Shown here piece after piece: positions 45,240-54,171 of a stretch of DNA of 64,000 bases. How positions within the stretch are numbered: position 1 is the stretch's first letter; each line of letters starts with the position of its first letter. A program made the translations under genes and the position numbers. Location of the stretch: positions 2,437,501 to 2,501,500 of the forward strand of contig NZ_CP080545.1 of assembly GCF_019550795.1 (NCBI RefSeq), written 5' to 3'. The notes below the pieces were generated by a model, which saw nothing but the letters and a program-made list of their open reading frames with translations, was not told the origin of the DNA and did not search any database. The DNA is from Paenibacillus sp. sptzw28. GTDB lineage: Bacteria; Bacillota; Bacilli; Paenibacillales; Paenibacillaceae.

Positions 45240-45302
45240 GCTCTTTATGCAGGAATAGGCACGCGTCGAACAGAATCGTATATAAGAGAGGGAGGGACGA
45301 GC

Positions 45303-45962
45303 GTGACCGACAAGCAGCATATTACAATAAAAGGCGTCAAAGAAGGACTCGTATTTCTTCTCGACGACCAATGCGAATTTTCCACACTTCTCGATGAACT
45401 GCAATATAAACTGGAAAAGTCGCACCAACAGCTGCTGACCGGTCCGATCGTTCATGTTCATGTTAAGCTTGGAGGACGGCAGGTGGGCGAAGACGAGAAG
45501 GATCTCATCAAGTCCGCTATTCGCCAACAGGGAAACCTCATTATACAATCCATTGAAAGCGATATACCTGAAGAGCCCAAAGACGATGACGGACAGAATT
45601 TGAAAGTACTCACAGGTATAATCCGGTCGGGGCAAACCATCGAGCACGATGGCAATCTATTGTTAATGGGCGATCTGAACCCTGGAGGGTCCCTGCTTTG
45701 CACAGGAGACATTTATGTTCTTGGCGCGCTTCGGGGACTTGCACATGCGGGAGTAAAGGGACGGGAGGATGCGGTTATTGCGGCCTCCCTTTTGCGGCCT
45801 ACGCAGCTGCGAATAGCCGAGGTGATAAGCCGTCCCCCTGATGAATGGATGACGGGAGACGCTGCGATGGAATTTGCTTATCTGATCGAGAGCGTAATGA
45901 AAATCGATAAAATCACCCAATTGCATCGTCTTCGTAAACTGCCGATCGTGTTCAAAGCTTAG
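45303..45962 (+). CDS. minC: Septum site-determining protein MinC
   Basis: FtsZ polymerisation inhibitor, 219 aa. The N-terminal FtsZ-binding domain starts ITIKGVKEGLVFLLDDQCEF; the C-terminal beta-helix dimerisation and MinD-binding domain has GDLNPGGSLLCTGDIYVLGALRGLAHAG. A GTG start follows GAGGGAGGG. The next gene is minD. Confidence 0.96.
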   Translation: MTDKQHITIKGVKEGLVFLLDDQCEFSTLLDELQYKLEKSHQQLLTGPIVHVHVKLGGRQVGEDEKDLIKSAIRQQGNLIIQSIESDIPEEPKDDDGQNLKVLTGIIRSGQTIEHDGNLLLMGDLNPGGSLLCTGDIYVLGALRGLAHAGVKGREDAVIAASLLRPTQLRIAEVISRPPDEWMTGDAAMEFAYLIESVMKIDKITQLHRLRKLPIVFKA

Positions 45963-46043
45963 TTGTTGCGTTACAGGCTATTATGACTGCCGATTGGGGC
46001 TGTAGGAAAAAGAACCAATGGTTGCAGCGGGGAGTGTTAAGTC

Positions 46044-46835
46044 ATGGGAGAAGCGATAGTAGTAACATCGGGTAAAGGCGGAGTGGGGAAAACGACGACT
46101 TCAGCTAATTTGGGAACCGCGCTCGCACTGCTCGGAAAAAAGGTGTGTATGGTCGATACGGATATTGGCTTACGCAATTTGGACGTGGTCATGGGGCTGG
46201 AAAACCGGATTATTTATGACTTGGTCGATGTTGCCGAAGGGCGCTGCCGGCTTAATCAAGCGCTTGTGAAGGACAAACGGTTCGAAGAGCTTTACATGCT
46301 CCCCGCCGCCCAGACCAAAGACAAGCATGATGTAACTCCCGAGCAGGTCCGCGATATGGTGCTTGAGCTAAAGCGCGATTTCGATTATGTCGTCATCGAT
46401 TGTCCTGCCGGTATCGAGCAGGGCTTCCGCAATGCGGTTGCCGGAGCTGACAGGGCGATCGTCGTTACTACACCGGAGAATGCCGCAGTCCGCGATGCCG
46501 ATCGTGTTATCGGGCTGCTGGAGCAGACACATGTGCCTTCACGGCTCATTATCAACCGGATTCGCGCGAACATGGTACGCTCCGGCGAGATGCTGGATAT
46601 CGATGAAATATGCCAGGTGCTTGCCATCGATTTGCTTGGTATCGTACCGGACGACGAGAAGGTTATCAAAGCGGCGAATGCCGGTGAACCAACCGTCATG
46701 GATCCATCCTCCCGGGCTGCCATCGCCTACCGCAATATCGCCCGCAGGATGCTGGGAGATATGGTTCCGCTTATGCCGCTTGAGGAGAAAACAGGCGTTC
46801 TCAAACGGTTCCGCAAGTTTCTTGGAATAGGATGA
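46044..46835 (+). CDS. minD: Septum site-determining ATPase MinD
   Basis: Membrane-associating ParA-type ATPase, 263 aa. The deviant Walker A KGGVGKTTTSANLG is at about residue 11, followed by DTDIGLRNLDVVMGLENR and VIDCPAGIEQGF. The C-terminus (GVLKRFRKFLGIG) is the amphipathic membrane-targeting helix. The ribosome binding site is GGGGAGTG. It is 7 nt upstream of rodA. Confidence 0.97.
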   Translation: MGEAIVVTSGKGGVGKTTTSANLGTALALLGKKVCMVDTDIGLRNLDVVMGLENRIIYDLVDVAEGRCRLNQALVKDKRFEELYMLPAAQTKDKHDVTPEQVRDMVLELKRDFDYVVIDCPAGIEQGFRNAVAGADRAIVVTTPENAAVRDADRVIGLLEQTHVPSRLIINRIRANMVRSGEMLDIDEICQVLAIDLLGIVPDDEKVIKAANAGEPTVMDPSSRAAIAYRNIARRMLGDMVPLMPLEEKTGVLKRFRKFLGIG

Positions 46836-46842
46836 TTTCATC

Positions 46843-47991
46843 GTGGTAGGTAAACTGAAAAAAATGGACTTGGGCATGCTGCTCATTCTGGTCGTTTTTA
46901 TGGTTATAAGCACTCTGCTTGTGCACAGCGCAACGAGCGGCAATAGTGAGTATGCCAATTACGATGTGAAGACCGTCATTTTCTATATAATCGGCTTCAT
47001 AGTAGCAATGGTAGCCACAATGATTGATTATAGAATCTTGCTTAAAGGTTGGATCTATTTATATGGCATAGGCATAGTGCTGCTGGTTGTGGTCTATCTT
47101 ACGGCACCCGAAATTAACGGCGCCAAGAGCTGGTTCGTGCTTCCGGGAGGACTGCAGTTCCAGCCCGCCGAGATGGTGAAGATCATCCTGATTATCACGA
47201 TTGCTTTTCTAATGGGCAGACGCCAAGGGGATCCGCTGCTTATTCGCAAGGATTTGCTTGTTATTGCGGTATTTTCATTCGTGCCTTTCATGCTGGTGAT
47301 GATTCAGCCGGACCTTGGCAATGCCATTATTTATTTGGTTATTGTACTTGGCATGCTCTGGATCGGGAACGTTAAATACACGCATGTTCTCATTGGACTG
47401 GCGATTATCATTGCGGGACTTGTGTTGTTCGTTTTCCTCTTCAACACCTATAACAAACAGATCTACACTTATCTGCATGATCATAATAAAACGCATTGGT
47501 TCGAAAGAATCAACGGGTTTATCGATCCCAAGAACGCATCAGAGAAAGAAGTGTACCAAGCGGAGAAAGCGAAAATTGCGATCGGCTCCGGCGGTCTGAC
47601 GGGCGATGGCTATATGAAGGGCGATTCCAAAAACCGCAGATTTATTCCTTATCCATATTCGGATTCCATCTTTGTGGTCATCGGGGAAGAGTTCGGGTTT
47701 CAAGGCGCCGCCGTAGTCCTGATGCTGTATTTCCTGCTTGTCTACAGGATGATTATCATCGCATTCCAATGCTATGACACGCGCGGCTCGTTTATTATAA
47801 TCGGAATCGTAACCATGTACGTGTTTCAGGTGTTTCAGAATATCGGGATGATGATCGGACTCATGCCGATTACCGGCATTACGCTCCCGTTCGTCAGTTA
47901 CGGGGGTACTTCGCTGCTTCTGAACATGCTATGTATCGGTCTCGTATTCAGCGTCAAGGCGCATCAGGAAAAATATGAACTGGATAATTGA
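46843..47991 (+). CDS. rodA: RodA/FtsW/SpoVE family peptidoglycan polymerase
   Basis: SEDS-family glycosyltransferase that polymerises lipid II, 382 aa with about ten membrane helices. Signatures are NGAKSWFVLPGGLQFQPAEM near residue 88, the QPDLGNA segment near 153, and FIPYPYSDSIFVVIGEEFGF. The C-terminus has GITLPFVSYGGTSLL. Placement next to mre and min genes favours RodA over FtsW or SpoVE. The GTG start at 46843 follows AGGATG; ATG 46864 is an alternative. Confidence 0.92.
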   Translation: MVGKLKKMDLGMLLILVVFMVISTLLVHSATSGNSEYANYDVKTVIFYIIGFIVAMVATMIDYRILLKGWIYLYGIGIVLLVVVYLTAPEINGAKSWFVLPGGLQFQPAEMVKIILIITIAFLMGRRQGDPLLIRKDLLVIAVFSFVPFMLVMIQPDLGNAIIYLVIVLGMLWIGNVKYTHVLIGLAIIIAGLVLFVFLFNTYNKQIYTYLHDHNKTHWFERINGFIDPKNASEKEVYQAEKAKIAIGSGGLTGDGYMKGDSKNRRFIPYPYSDSIFVVIGEEFGFQGAAVVLMLYFLLVYRMIIIAFQCYDTRGSFIIIGIVTMYVFQVFQNIGMMIGLMPITGITLPFVSYGGTSLLLNMLCIGLVFSVKAHQEKYELDN

Positions 47992-47996
47992 GATTG

Positions 47997-48031
47997 CCGC
48001 TTCAGCGCATCATCCGCTGAAGCGGTTTTTT
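47997..48031 (+). terminator. Rho-independent terminator of the mre-min-rodA operon
   Basis: CCGCTTCAGCG at 47997-48007 pairs perfectly with CGCTGAAGCGG at 48015-48025, then TTTTTT. Confidence 0.9.
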
Positions 48032-48178
48032 AAGTGTGATCTAAGAAATCAAGTATTTCACTATAGCTTACATTGAAGTTGAGCCATACGATCATAAGCC
48101 ATACCCGGTTTACAACATAAACAAGCCCTCTCCCACATATACATAGAGCGAACAAGCTGTATGAATGGAGGGTATGCC

Positions 48179-49141
48179 ATGGATACGAAGAGCGGTAACC
48201 GACAACGCCGTCAAGAACGGATTCGCCGGATCATGGAACAAAATCAAGCAACGATCATGCCTGTACCACGGAAAGGCCATAGTGTTAATCATCTGCAACC
48301 ACCGCCTTCGCTGCACGCGCCTTCGTCCGTTCCTGCCGGCGGAGAGGCTTACAGAGCTGACACGGATTTTGCTGCAAGCCCCCTCGAAAGGGATCCCGAG
48401 CGTTTGTGGAAATCCCAGACCAATCCGTGGGATAATTCCGGATGGCGGATCGCTAATAATTTAAACAGCAAGAAAATGAACCCACAGCGCGGACAGGATG
48501 GCAGCGGGGGACGCAATACGAGCTATATCGTCCGAGGGCTGTTTATACAAACCGCGATAGCTGCCGCGCTGTTTGCGATTATATTCGCCATGTTTAAGGT
48601 CAATACGCCTATAGCGAAAAAAGGCCAGCAGATTGTAACAGCCGCGCTGACTGAAAAAATGGATTTTGACCGGGCAGCGTCGTGGTATAATCGGATGTTC
48701 GCCGGGGCGCCTTCGTTCATTCCTTTGTTTGGCGGCGGCGATGACGAGCAGGCTAAGCTGGCCGGAGGGAGCGTGGATCTGCCTGTTATGTCGCCGATCG
48801 ATAAAGGGTCGGTCGTACGGTCATTTGCCGAAACCTTAAGCGGGGTTGAAATAGCCGGAGAATCCGGAGAGTCGGTGCTTGCGGCGGAGACGGGCCGCGT
48901 TCAGCTTGTGACGGACGATAAGAACACAGGGAAAACTGTCGTCGTACAGCATGCCAACGAAAGGGTTACAGTGTACGGTAATCTTGGAGAAGCTCAGGTC
49001 TCCGCGAACGACTGGGTTGAAGCCGGACAATTGCTTGGCAAGCTGCAAACGGCCAAAGAAGGCGAACAAAGCTTGTTATTTTTTGCGGTGAAGGAGAAAG
49101 GCCGGTACGTCGATCCCGCCGACGTTATTCCGTTTGATTAA
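48179..49141 (+). CDS. spoIVFA: Stage IV sporulation protein FA
   Basis: Membrane regulator and scaffold of the SpoIVFB protease in the mother cell, 320 aa. A basic, Gln/Arg-rich N-terminal part is followed by one membrane helix at about 126-146 (GLFIQTAIAAALFAIIFAMF) and an external M23-like beta domain (ESVLAAETGRVQLVTDDK ... VVVQHANERVTVYGNLGEA) lacking full catalytic histidines. The start ATG 48179 follows GAATGGAGGG. CATACGAT near 48090 is a weak sigma-E-like -10. It overlaps spoIVFB by 8 nt. Confidence 0.9.
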   Translation: MDTKSGNRQRRQERIRRIMEQNQATIMPVPRKGHSVNHLQPPPSLHAPSSVPAGGEAYRADTDFAASPLERDPERLWKSQTNPWDNSGWRIANNLNSKKMNPQRGQDGSGGRNTSYIVRGLFIQTAIAAALFAIIFAMFKVNTPIAKKGQQIVTAALTEKMDFDRAASWYNRMFAGAPSFIPLFGGGDDEQAKLAGGSVDLPVMSPIDKGSVVRSFAETLSGVEIAGESGESVLAAETGRVQLVTDDKNTGKTVVVQHANERVTVYGNLGEAQVSANDWVEAGQLLGKLQTAKEGEQSLLFFAVKEKGRYVDPADVIPFD

Positions 49142-50018
49142 GCTTGGCGGCATTACGTGGTCGGTTCATCCGTTGTTTGTGCTGGTGATGCTCGCTTCAG
49201 TCGCAACAGGCTATTTCACGGAACTGCTCACTCTATTTGCGATCGTATTGGTGCATGAGCTCGGGCATGTTGTCGTTGCTTCAGGCTACGGTTGGACAGT
49301 GCGCGAGGTGAAACTGCTGCCTTTCGGAGGAGTGGCTGAGGTCGAGCAGGCGGGAAGTCTTCCGGCGAAGGAGGAAGCCATTGTCGCCATTGCAGGTCCG
49401 CTGCAAAATGTTTGGATGGGGGCGCTCGCTTGGTCACTCGGGCAGTTGGGGTGGTGGAACGGCGATTGGTCGGATTATGTGTGGCGCGCCAATCTGATGA
49501 TTGGTCTGTTCAATCTGCTCCCGATATTGCCGCTTGACGGAGGGAAGCTGATGCAGGCCGCTTTAAGCCGGATATTGACGTTTCACCAAACGCTCATCTG
49601 GGGTACAAGAATAAGTCTGGCATTAAGCGCCTCAATGATCGGATATGCGGCGGTTCCGGCATTTCACGCGGGGAGCGGCGGGATTCAGGCCAATCTGCTC
49701 GCGGTTGGTTTTTTTTTATTGCTCACCAATTGGACGGCGCACCGGCATATACCCTTCTTGTTTTTACGCTTTCTGACGAATCGCGGCACAGCCTCATCTC
49801 GTGCGGTGACCCAAGGCGCATGGGCTCTGCCCATCGTTGTTTCCAAACGCCACACCGTGTCTGCCGCGCTGCGCCTATTCAAAAGGGACAGCTATCATTT
49901 AATCGTCGTTATGGAAGAGGGAGGACGGATAATGGCCGTACTTCCCGAGCAGCGGCTGGTCAACGGGTTTTTGGCTGATGGGAAGCCAGACCGTGCAGTA
50001 TTGGAGCTTTTCATGTAA
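49134..50018 (+). CDS. spoIVFB: Stage IV sporulation protein FB, intramembrane site-2 protease
   Basis: Zinc metalloprotease of family M50 that cleaves pro-sigma-K, 294 aa. The zinc motif HELGH is near residue 42 in the second helix; the third zinc ligand motif NLLPILPLDGGK is near 127. A CBS-like C-terminal part follows (VSKRHTVSAALRLFKRDSYHLIVVMEEGG). The TTG start overlaps the spoIVFA end by 8 nt, so translation is coupled. A run of nine Ts at 49709-49717 inside the coding frame is a possible slippage site. Confidence 0.92.
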   Translation: MIKLGGITWSVHPLFVLVMLASVATGYFTELLTLFAIVLVHELGHVVVASGYGWTVREVKLLPFGGVAEVEQAGSLPAKEEAIVAIAGPLQNVWMGALAWSLGQLGWWNGDWSDYVWRANLMIGLFNLLPILPLDGGKLMQAALSRILTFHQTLIWGTRISLALSASMIGYAAVPAFHAGSGGIQANLLAVGFFLLLTNWTAHRHIPFLFLRFLTNRGTASSRAVTQGAWALPIVVSKRHTVSAALRLFKRDSYHLIVVMEEGGRIMAVLPEQRLVNGFLADGKPDRAVLELFM

Positions 50019-50060
50019 AATAAGACCCAGAATGACCTACTGGGCAGGTGGTCGGTAAAG

Positions 50061-51305
50061 ATGAAGCAAATGCTTGTGCAAGGACAAGGGAATATGCTGC
50101 AAACGGCGATCCTCGAAGATGGCCGTCTAGTCGAATTTTTTATGGAGAAATCCGAAGAAGGCGCGGGACAGCTTGTCGGAAGTATCTATAAAGGCCGTGT
50201 CGTGAATGTGCTTCCCGGGATGCAGGCCGCATTCGTCGATATCGGACTTGCCAAGAACGCTTTTCTTTATATAGATGACGTTCTGCATCCGCATTTGGAG
50301 CGGCAGCCGAAGGAGAAACCGGCGATCGCGCAGCTTCTCAAAGCAGGACAAGAAGTTGTTGTTCAAGTGATGAAAGAACCGTTCGGAAGCAAAGGCGCCC
50401 GTGTGACGACTCACGTCTCGCTGCCAGGCCGCTTTCTGGTCTATATGCCGGTCGCGGATTATGTCGGCGTCTCGAAGAAAGTGACAAGCGAGCATGAACG
50501 CTCCAAGCTTCGTTCGATCGGCGAATCGATCCGCGATCCAGGTGAGGGTGTCATTATGCGCACAGCGGCTGAGGGCGAGAGTTTCGACGCCCTGCAGTCC
50601 GATGTCTGCTTTCTCCGCGAGCTGTGGCAGGGTATAAATGATCGTGCGAAGCATGAGCCTGCGCCCGCACTGCTTCACCGGGAGGCTGGCTTGGTCCGGC
50701 GGCTCGTAAGGGATCTGCTTTCCTCCGAGATGGACGAGGTATGGATTGATCACCCTGAGAGCTATGAGGAGACGGAAGCTTTAATGAAGCAAATGGCGCC
50801 GACATTCCTCTCTCGTCTGCGGCTTTATGCGGATCCGGCTTCCGATTCAGGCAAACTGTTAAGCCGTTATCGTGTCAGCGATCAGTTGAAGCAAGCGTTT
50901 GAGCGGCGAATCCTTCTGGACTGCGGCGGCGATTTGGTGTGGGATCAGACGGAGGCGCTGACGGTTATAGACGTTAATACCGGTAAATTTGTCGGTACCA
51001 GCGATTTGGAGGATACGGTATTCCGGACGAATATGGAAGCGGCGGATCAAATTGCAAGGCTGCTTCGACTTCGGGATGTCGGCGGCATTATTATCGTTGA
51101 CTTTATCGACATGGAACAGGAAGAACACCGCGAACAAATTATGCATCGCCTGGAAACGCTGGTGCGGCGGGATCGGACCAAGTGCCAGGTTGTTGGCTGG
51201 ACAAGGCTTGGATTGCTTGAACTGACACGCAAGAAAGTACGCGAGCATGCCATGCATCAATTGCTTCAAACGTGCAGTGTGTGCAAAGGCAGGGGTAAAG
51301 TCTAG
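50061..51305 (+). CDS. rng: Ribonuclease E/G family endoribonuclease
   Basis: Single-strand-specific endoribonuclease, 414 aa. An S1-like domain near the N-terminus (GSIYKGRVVNVLPGMQAAFVD-like segment) is followed by the catalytic domain with Mg-binding aspartates in LTVIDVNTGKFVG and IIVDFIDMEQEEH, and the zinc-link CSVCKGRG at the C-terminus. The long scaffold tail of RNase E is absent. B. subtilis lacks this enzyme, whereas many other Firmicutes carry it. It lies 42 nt after spoIVFB. Confidence 0.94.
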   Translation: MKQMLVQGQGNMLQTAILEDGRLVEFFMEKSEEGAGQLVGSIYKGRVVNVLPGMQAAFVDIGLAKNAFLYIDDVLHPHLERQPKEKPAIAQLLKAGQEVVVQVMKEPFGSKGARVTTHVSLPGRFLVYMPVADYVGVSKKVTSEHERSKLRSIGESIRDPGEGVIMRTAAEGESFDALQSDVCFLRELWQGINDRAKHEPAPALLHREAGLVRRLVRDLLSSEMDEVWIDHPESYEETEALMKQMAPTFLSRLRLYADPASDSGKLLSRYRVSDQLKQAFERRILLDCGGDLVWDQTEALTVIDVNTGKFVGTSDLEDTVFRTNMEAADQIARLLRLRDVGGIIIVDFIDMEQEEHREQIMHRLETLVRRDRTKCQVVGWTRLGLLELTRKKVREHAMHQLLQTCSVCKGRGKV

Positions 51306-51336
51306 GTTGATAGTGCTAAATCATCGTCGCTGGCAG

Positions 51337-51978
51337 TCATGGGAAATGAATGGATTTGATGTGTGTGATATTCCAGCACCTGGATATGTTATCCGGTGTA
51401 ACAATTTCTACCATATTGTTCTCTATCGTTTTAAGGCAGCCGGATTGATTCTGGCGGAGTCCCAAATCGATGACGACAATGTGGCCCAAGCAAGTTTCGA
51501 GTTGTTCCCGCCAAGTTGCTTTAAACGGAGCGGAAGCTTCCGGAGCAGGTTTTTTGTCCGGCATAAACCCACTGTCGAAAGCAGGAGAAACCCATTTGAT
51601 ATGGAAAATGGGAATATACGAGATGCCGTGCCGCACAGCGTTAAAAACGATGTAATCGTCCATAACGTCTACAATTTGTCCGTATAACGGCAGATGACCG
51701 GTAACATACAGCTCGATTAAGCCGTTTTTCGCAAGCTGCAGCAAGGTTTTGAAAGGTTTCCCGTCGGCCTTCCAGTCAGGTGACACGGATACGGAATATT
51801 GCGGTTCCCGAGTAGATTCAATTAACACAACATGATTTACTGGCAAATAGTAATATTTATTTTCTTTATTCATAACTATATAATCCGGTCCGCTATCGAT
51901 TAGCAAACCGGATATTTTTTTATCGGAAATGACTTCTATTTCTACGAAATTACCGAAATAAGGTTTGATTAATTTCAT
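51337..51978 (-). CDS. Protein with three SH3/Sm-like repeats, unknown function
   Basis: 213 aa, start ATG 51978 behind GAAGGAGAG. I see three related beta-rich segments. The first is FGNFVEIEVISDKKISGLLI with DYIVMNKENKYYYLPVNHVV. The second is LPLYGQIVDVMDDYIVFNAV with ISYIPIFHIKWV. The third is LGHIVVIDLGLRQNQSGCLK with MVEIVTPDNISRCWNITHIK. The pattern (strand, turn, variable strand, aromatic-rich strand ending in HI) resembles DUF2642-type spore-coat-associated proteins, an inference. No signal peptide. It is the last gene of the minus-strand island and convergent with rng. Confidence 0.7.
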   Translation of the reverse strand: MKLIKPYFGNFVEIEVISDKKISGLLIDSGPDYIVMNKENKYYYLPVNHVVLIESTREPQYSVSVSPDWKADGKPFKTLLQLAKNGLIELYVTGHLPLYGQIVDVMDDYIVFNAVRHGISYIPIFHIKWVSPAFDSGFMPDKKPAPEASAPFKATWREQLETCLGHIVVIDLGLRQNQSGCLKTIENNMVEIVTPDNISRCWNITHIKSIHFP

Positions 51979-51998
51979 TATGTTCTCTCCTTCCGGCA

Positions 51999-53369
51999 TC
52001 AATAGATCCAGCTTACCCAGTAGTATAAAACGATAAGGGTAAATAACACGGTTGGTGGAATTACAATTATCGTAACCTTGGTGTAATCTTTCCAATGAAT
52101 CTTTACTTTGTTTTTTCTTAAAATGTGCATCCAGATTAAGGATGCCAATGTGCCGATGGGCAGCAGCAGCGAGCCGATATCACTTCCGATAACGTTGGCT
52201 AAATAAGCGATTTTCAGAGACAGCGGATCAAGGTTCATTTCCGTTAAGGTAAGTGTACCGATCATTAAGGCAGGATGGTTATTAAACAACGTGGACATGA
52301 TGCTTTGGATGGCTCCCATTATCAAACTTGCATTCAGCAGACTCCCGCTGACAATGGGATTGAAGTAGGAAACCAGCAGCTGAGTAAGACCGATATTATG
52401 CAGACCGTAAATAATAACGTACATGCCAAATGCGAATACAAGAATATGCCATGGCGTCTTCTTTAACATATCTACAGGTGTCATTTTTAAGTAATACCAT
52501 CTCCATCCAAGCAGCAGAGATGAGCCAATGACGGAAACAAGTTCAATCGATAAGGCAAAATACGAGGCGACAAACAAACTGATGCGAACGCAAAACACAA
52601 ACAGCAATATTTTTTGCATGAACCTCGTTAACTGCTCTGGGTTCAAGTTACCGAGCCGAGAAATTGGCCGCTCCTTTAACGGATGATGCAGCGCGCCGGG
52701 GCCGATGATCCAGTGGTTACCGCTTAAGGTCGGGATCTTCTTTGGGATCACCCGATAGCTGCATAAAAAAAGGAGCAACACCAGAAATAACAGACCAAGG
52801 GTGGCAGGAACGAACATCATGATCGTATGCATGTACAAGCTCATATGAACGATTTTAAGAGCTATTAAATTTACGATGTTACTTACCCCGATCGGGGCAC
52901 TGGACGCCGTTGCAACAAGCGCTCCGGAAAGTAAATAAGGTATTTTTTGATGATTTTTAAGTCCCAGATTGTTCAATAGGATGAGCAATATCGGCGTTGT
53001 GATGAGAATGCTGCCGTCGTTATTGAAAAACAGGGTCATCAGAAAACAAATCAGGTTAACATACCAAAACAATCGTATACCCGATCCCTTTGCTCTGGCA
53101 GCCAGACCTTGTGCAGCCCAATTAAAGAAACCGAAGCTTTCCAAAACAACTGCCATGACGATTGTTGCCATAATCGTAATGGCGGCACCGCTCACTTTAG
53201 AGCTGATCTCTCCAAAATCAGATAAAGAAACAGTTCCGCTTAACAAAACAAGTACTGCGCCGATGGTGGAAGGTATTGCCTCATTTAGTTCCCTTGGCCT
53301 CCATAAGATGAGGACAACGGTCATTATAAATGAGAAAATCGTTATGGTTATTGCGGCAGACCCATACAT
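51999..53369 (-). CDS. ArsB/NhaD-superfamily permease
   Basis: Integral membrane transporter, 456 aa with about 11-12 helices (ITITIFSFIMTVVLILW, GAVLVLLSGTVSL, AAITIMATIVMAVVLESFGFF). The segments FFNNDGSILITTPILLILLNNL and TLFNNHPALMIGTLTLTEM match the ion-transporter (ArsB/CitM) family duplicated hairpins. No arsR, arsA or arsC lies nearby, so arsenite export is only one possibility; another anion or Na+/H+ exchange is equally open. The start ATG 53369 follows GGGAGTGA. It is in one minus-strand unit with the genes on both sides. Confidence 0.85.
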   Translation of the reverse strand: MYGSAAITITIFSFIMTVVLILWRPRELNEAIPSTIGAVLVLLSGTVSLSDFGEISSKVSGAAITIMATIVMAVVLESFGFFNWAAQGLAARAKGSGIRLFWYVNLICFLMTLFFNNDGSILITTPILLILLNNLGLKNHQKIPYLLSGALVATASSAPIGVSNIVNLIALKIVHMSLYMHTIMMFVPATLGLLFLVLLLFLCSYRVIPKKIPTLSGNHWIIGPGALHHPLKERPISRLGNLNPEQLTRFMQKILLFVFCVRISLFVASYFALSIELVSVIGSSLLLGWRWYYLKMTPVDMLKKTPWHILVFAFGMYVIIYGLHNIGLTQLLVSYFNPIVSGSLLNASLIMGAIQSIMSTLFNNHPALMIGTLTLTEMNLDPLSLKIAYLANVIGSDIGSLLLPIGTLASLIWMHILRKNKVKIHWKDYTKVTIIVIPPTVLFTLIVLYYWVSWIY

Positions 53370-53405
53370 GAATAATAATCACTCCCGGGCTGAGCTTGGT
53401 GATAT

Positions 53406-53555
53406 TTACAATTGAATATGCGAGTATGTTGGCAGTTCCTTCTGTACAAGCTGCTTTTGATCATGCTCTCGGGTCCAGGAAACTTCGGGAACCGGCGGTC
53501 GAAGCAAATAGTACAGAACTGCCCCGGCGACAGCGATAATAAACAACACAACCAT
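53406..53555 (-). CDS. Small single-pass membrane protein, 49 aa
   Basis: The start ATG 53555 lies behind the strong GGGAGGTGAT. The N-terminus MVVLFIIAVAGAVLYYLLRP is one membrane helix, followed by a hydrophilic tail beginning PPVPEVSWTREHDQKQLVQK. It lies 36 nt upstream of the ArsB-like gene and probably heads that operon. It could be a transporter accessory peptide; no family is recognised. The longer frame upstream lacks a ribosome binding site. Confidence 0.65.
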   Translation of the reverse strand: MVVLFIIAVAGAVLYYLLRPPVPEVSWTREHDQKQLVQKELPTYSHIQL

Positions 53556-53685
53556 TGGGTAATCACCTCCCGGCAAATATATAAAACTACCAGATGTCTC
53601 TGATGGATATTCATAGCATATTGTTGAATGATAGATATTGACACGGCGATAGACATGGAGGGCGATTGAGAACAATAATCGAGTA

Positions 53686-53715
53686 TTGCTATTTAGATAT
53701 CACTCGTGTTAATAT
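53686..53715 (+). promoter_or_regulatory. Sigma-A promoter of rplU operon
   Basis: TTGCTA (53686-53691), 18-nt spacer, TAATAT (53710-53715). Confidence 0.55.
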
Positions 53716-53720
53716 ATTAT

Positions 53721-53848
53721 GGTGCCTGTAAAAGCGGGCTTTTCCCGCGCATGCATATACCGCACAGAACAGGTTAACAAGTACGGCGCAAGATCTTAAG
53801 TCCGGCACCTGAATCAGGCGAGTCTTCGAGAATAAGGAGGTGCACTAC
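53721..53848 (+). promoter_or_regulatory. Ribosomal protein L21 leader-like structured 5' UTR
   Basis: GGTGCC (53721-53726) can pair with GGCACC (53804-53809), enclosing the hairpin GCGGG-CTTTT-CCCGC near 53734-53748. Firmicute rplU genes commonly carry an L21 autoregulatory leader in this position. Family membership is inferred from structure and place. Confidence 0.5.
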
Positions 53849-54160
53849 ATGTTCGCAATTATTGAAACGGGCGGCAAACAGTACAAAGTTCAAGAGGGCG
53901 ATGTTCTTTACATCGAGAAATTGGACGCTGGAGACGGTGAGAACGTAACGTTCGACCGCGTATTGGCTGTTTCCAATGGCGACGGTTTCGTTACGGGTAC
54001 TCCGGTTGTTGCCGGCGCAACAGTAACGGCTACAGTCGAAAAACACGGCAAAGGTCAAAAAATTATCGTTTACAAATACAAGGCGAAGAAAAACTACCGC
54101 CGTAAGCAAGGTCATCGTCAGCCGTACACGAAAGTTACGATTGGCAAAATCCAAGCTTAA
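53849..54160 (+). CDS. rplU: 50S ribosomal protein L21
   Basis: 103 aa, begins [20 protein letters not shown], with the family signature [17 protein letters not shown] near the C-terminus. The start ATG 53849 lies behind AAGGAGGTG. It is the first gene of rplU-prp-rpmA. Confidence 0.98.
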   Translation: MFAIIETGGKQYKVQEGDVLYIEKLDAGDGENVTFDRVLAVSNGDGFVTGTPVVAGATVTATVEKHGKGQKIIVYKYKAKKNYRRKQGHRQPYTKVTIGKIQA

Positions 54161-54171
54161 GAGGACAATCG

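Noticed and set aside
51999..53369. Arsenic resistance operon
   Set aside because: No arsR, arsC, arsA or arsD nearby; the permease family is broader than arsenite export.
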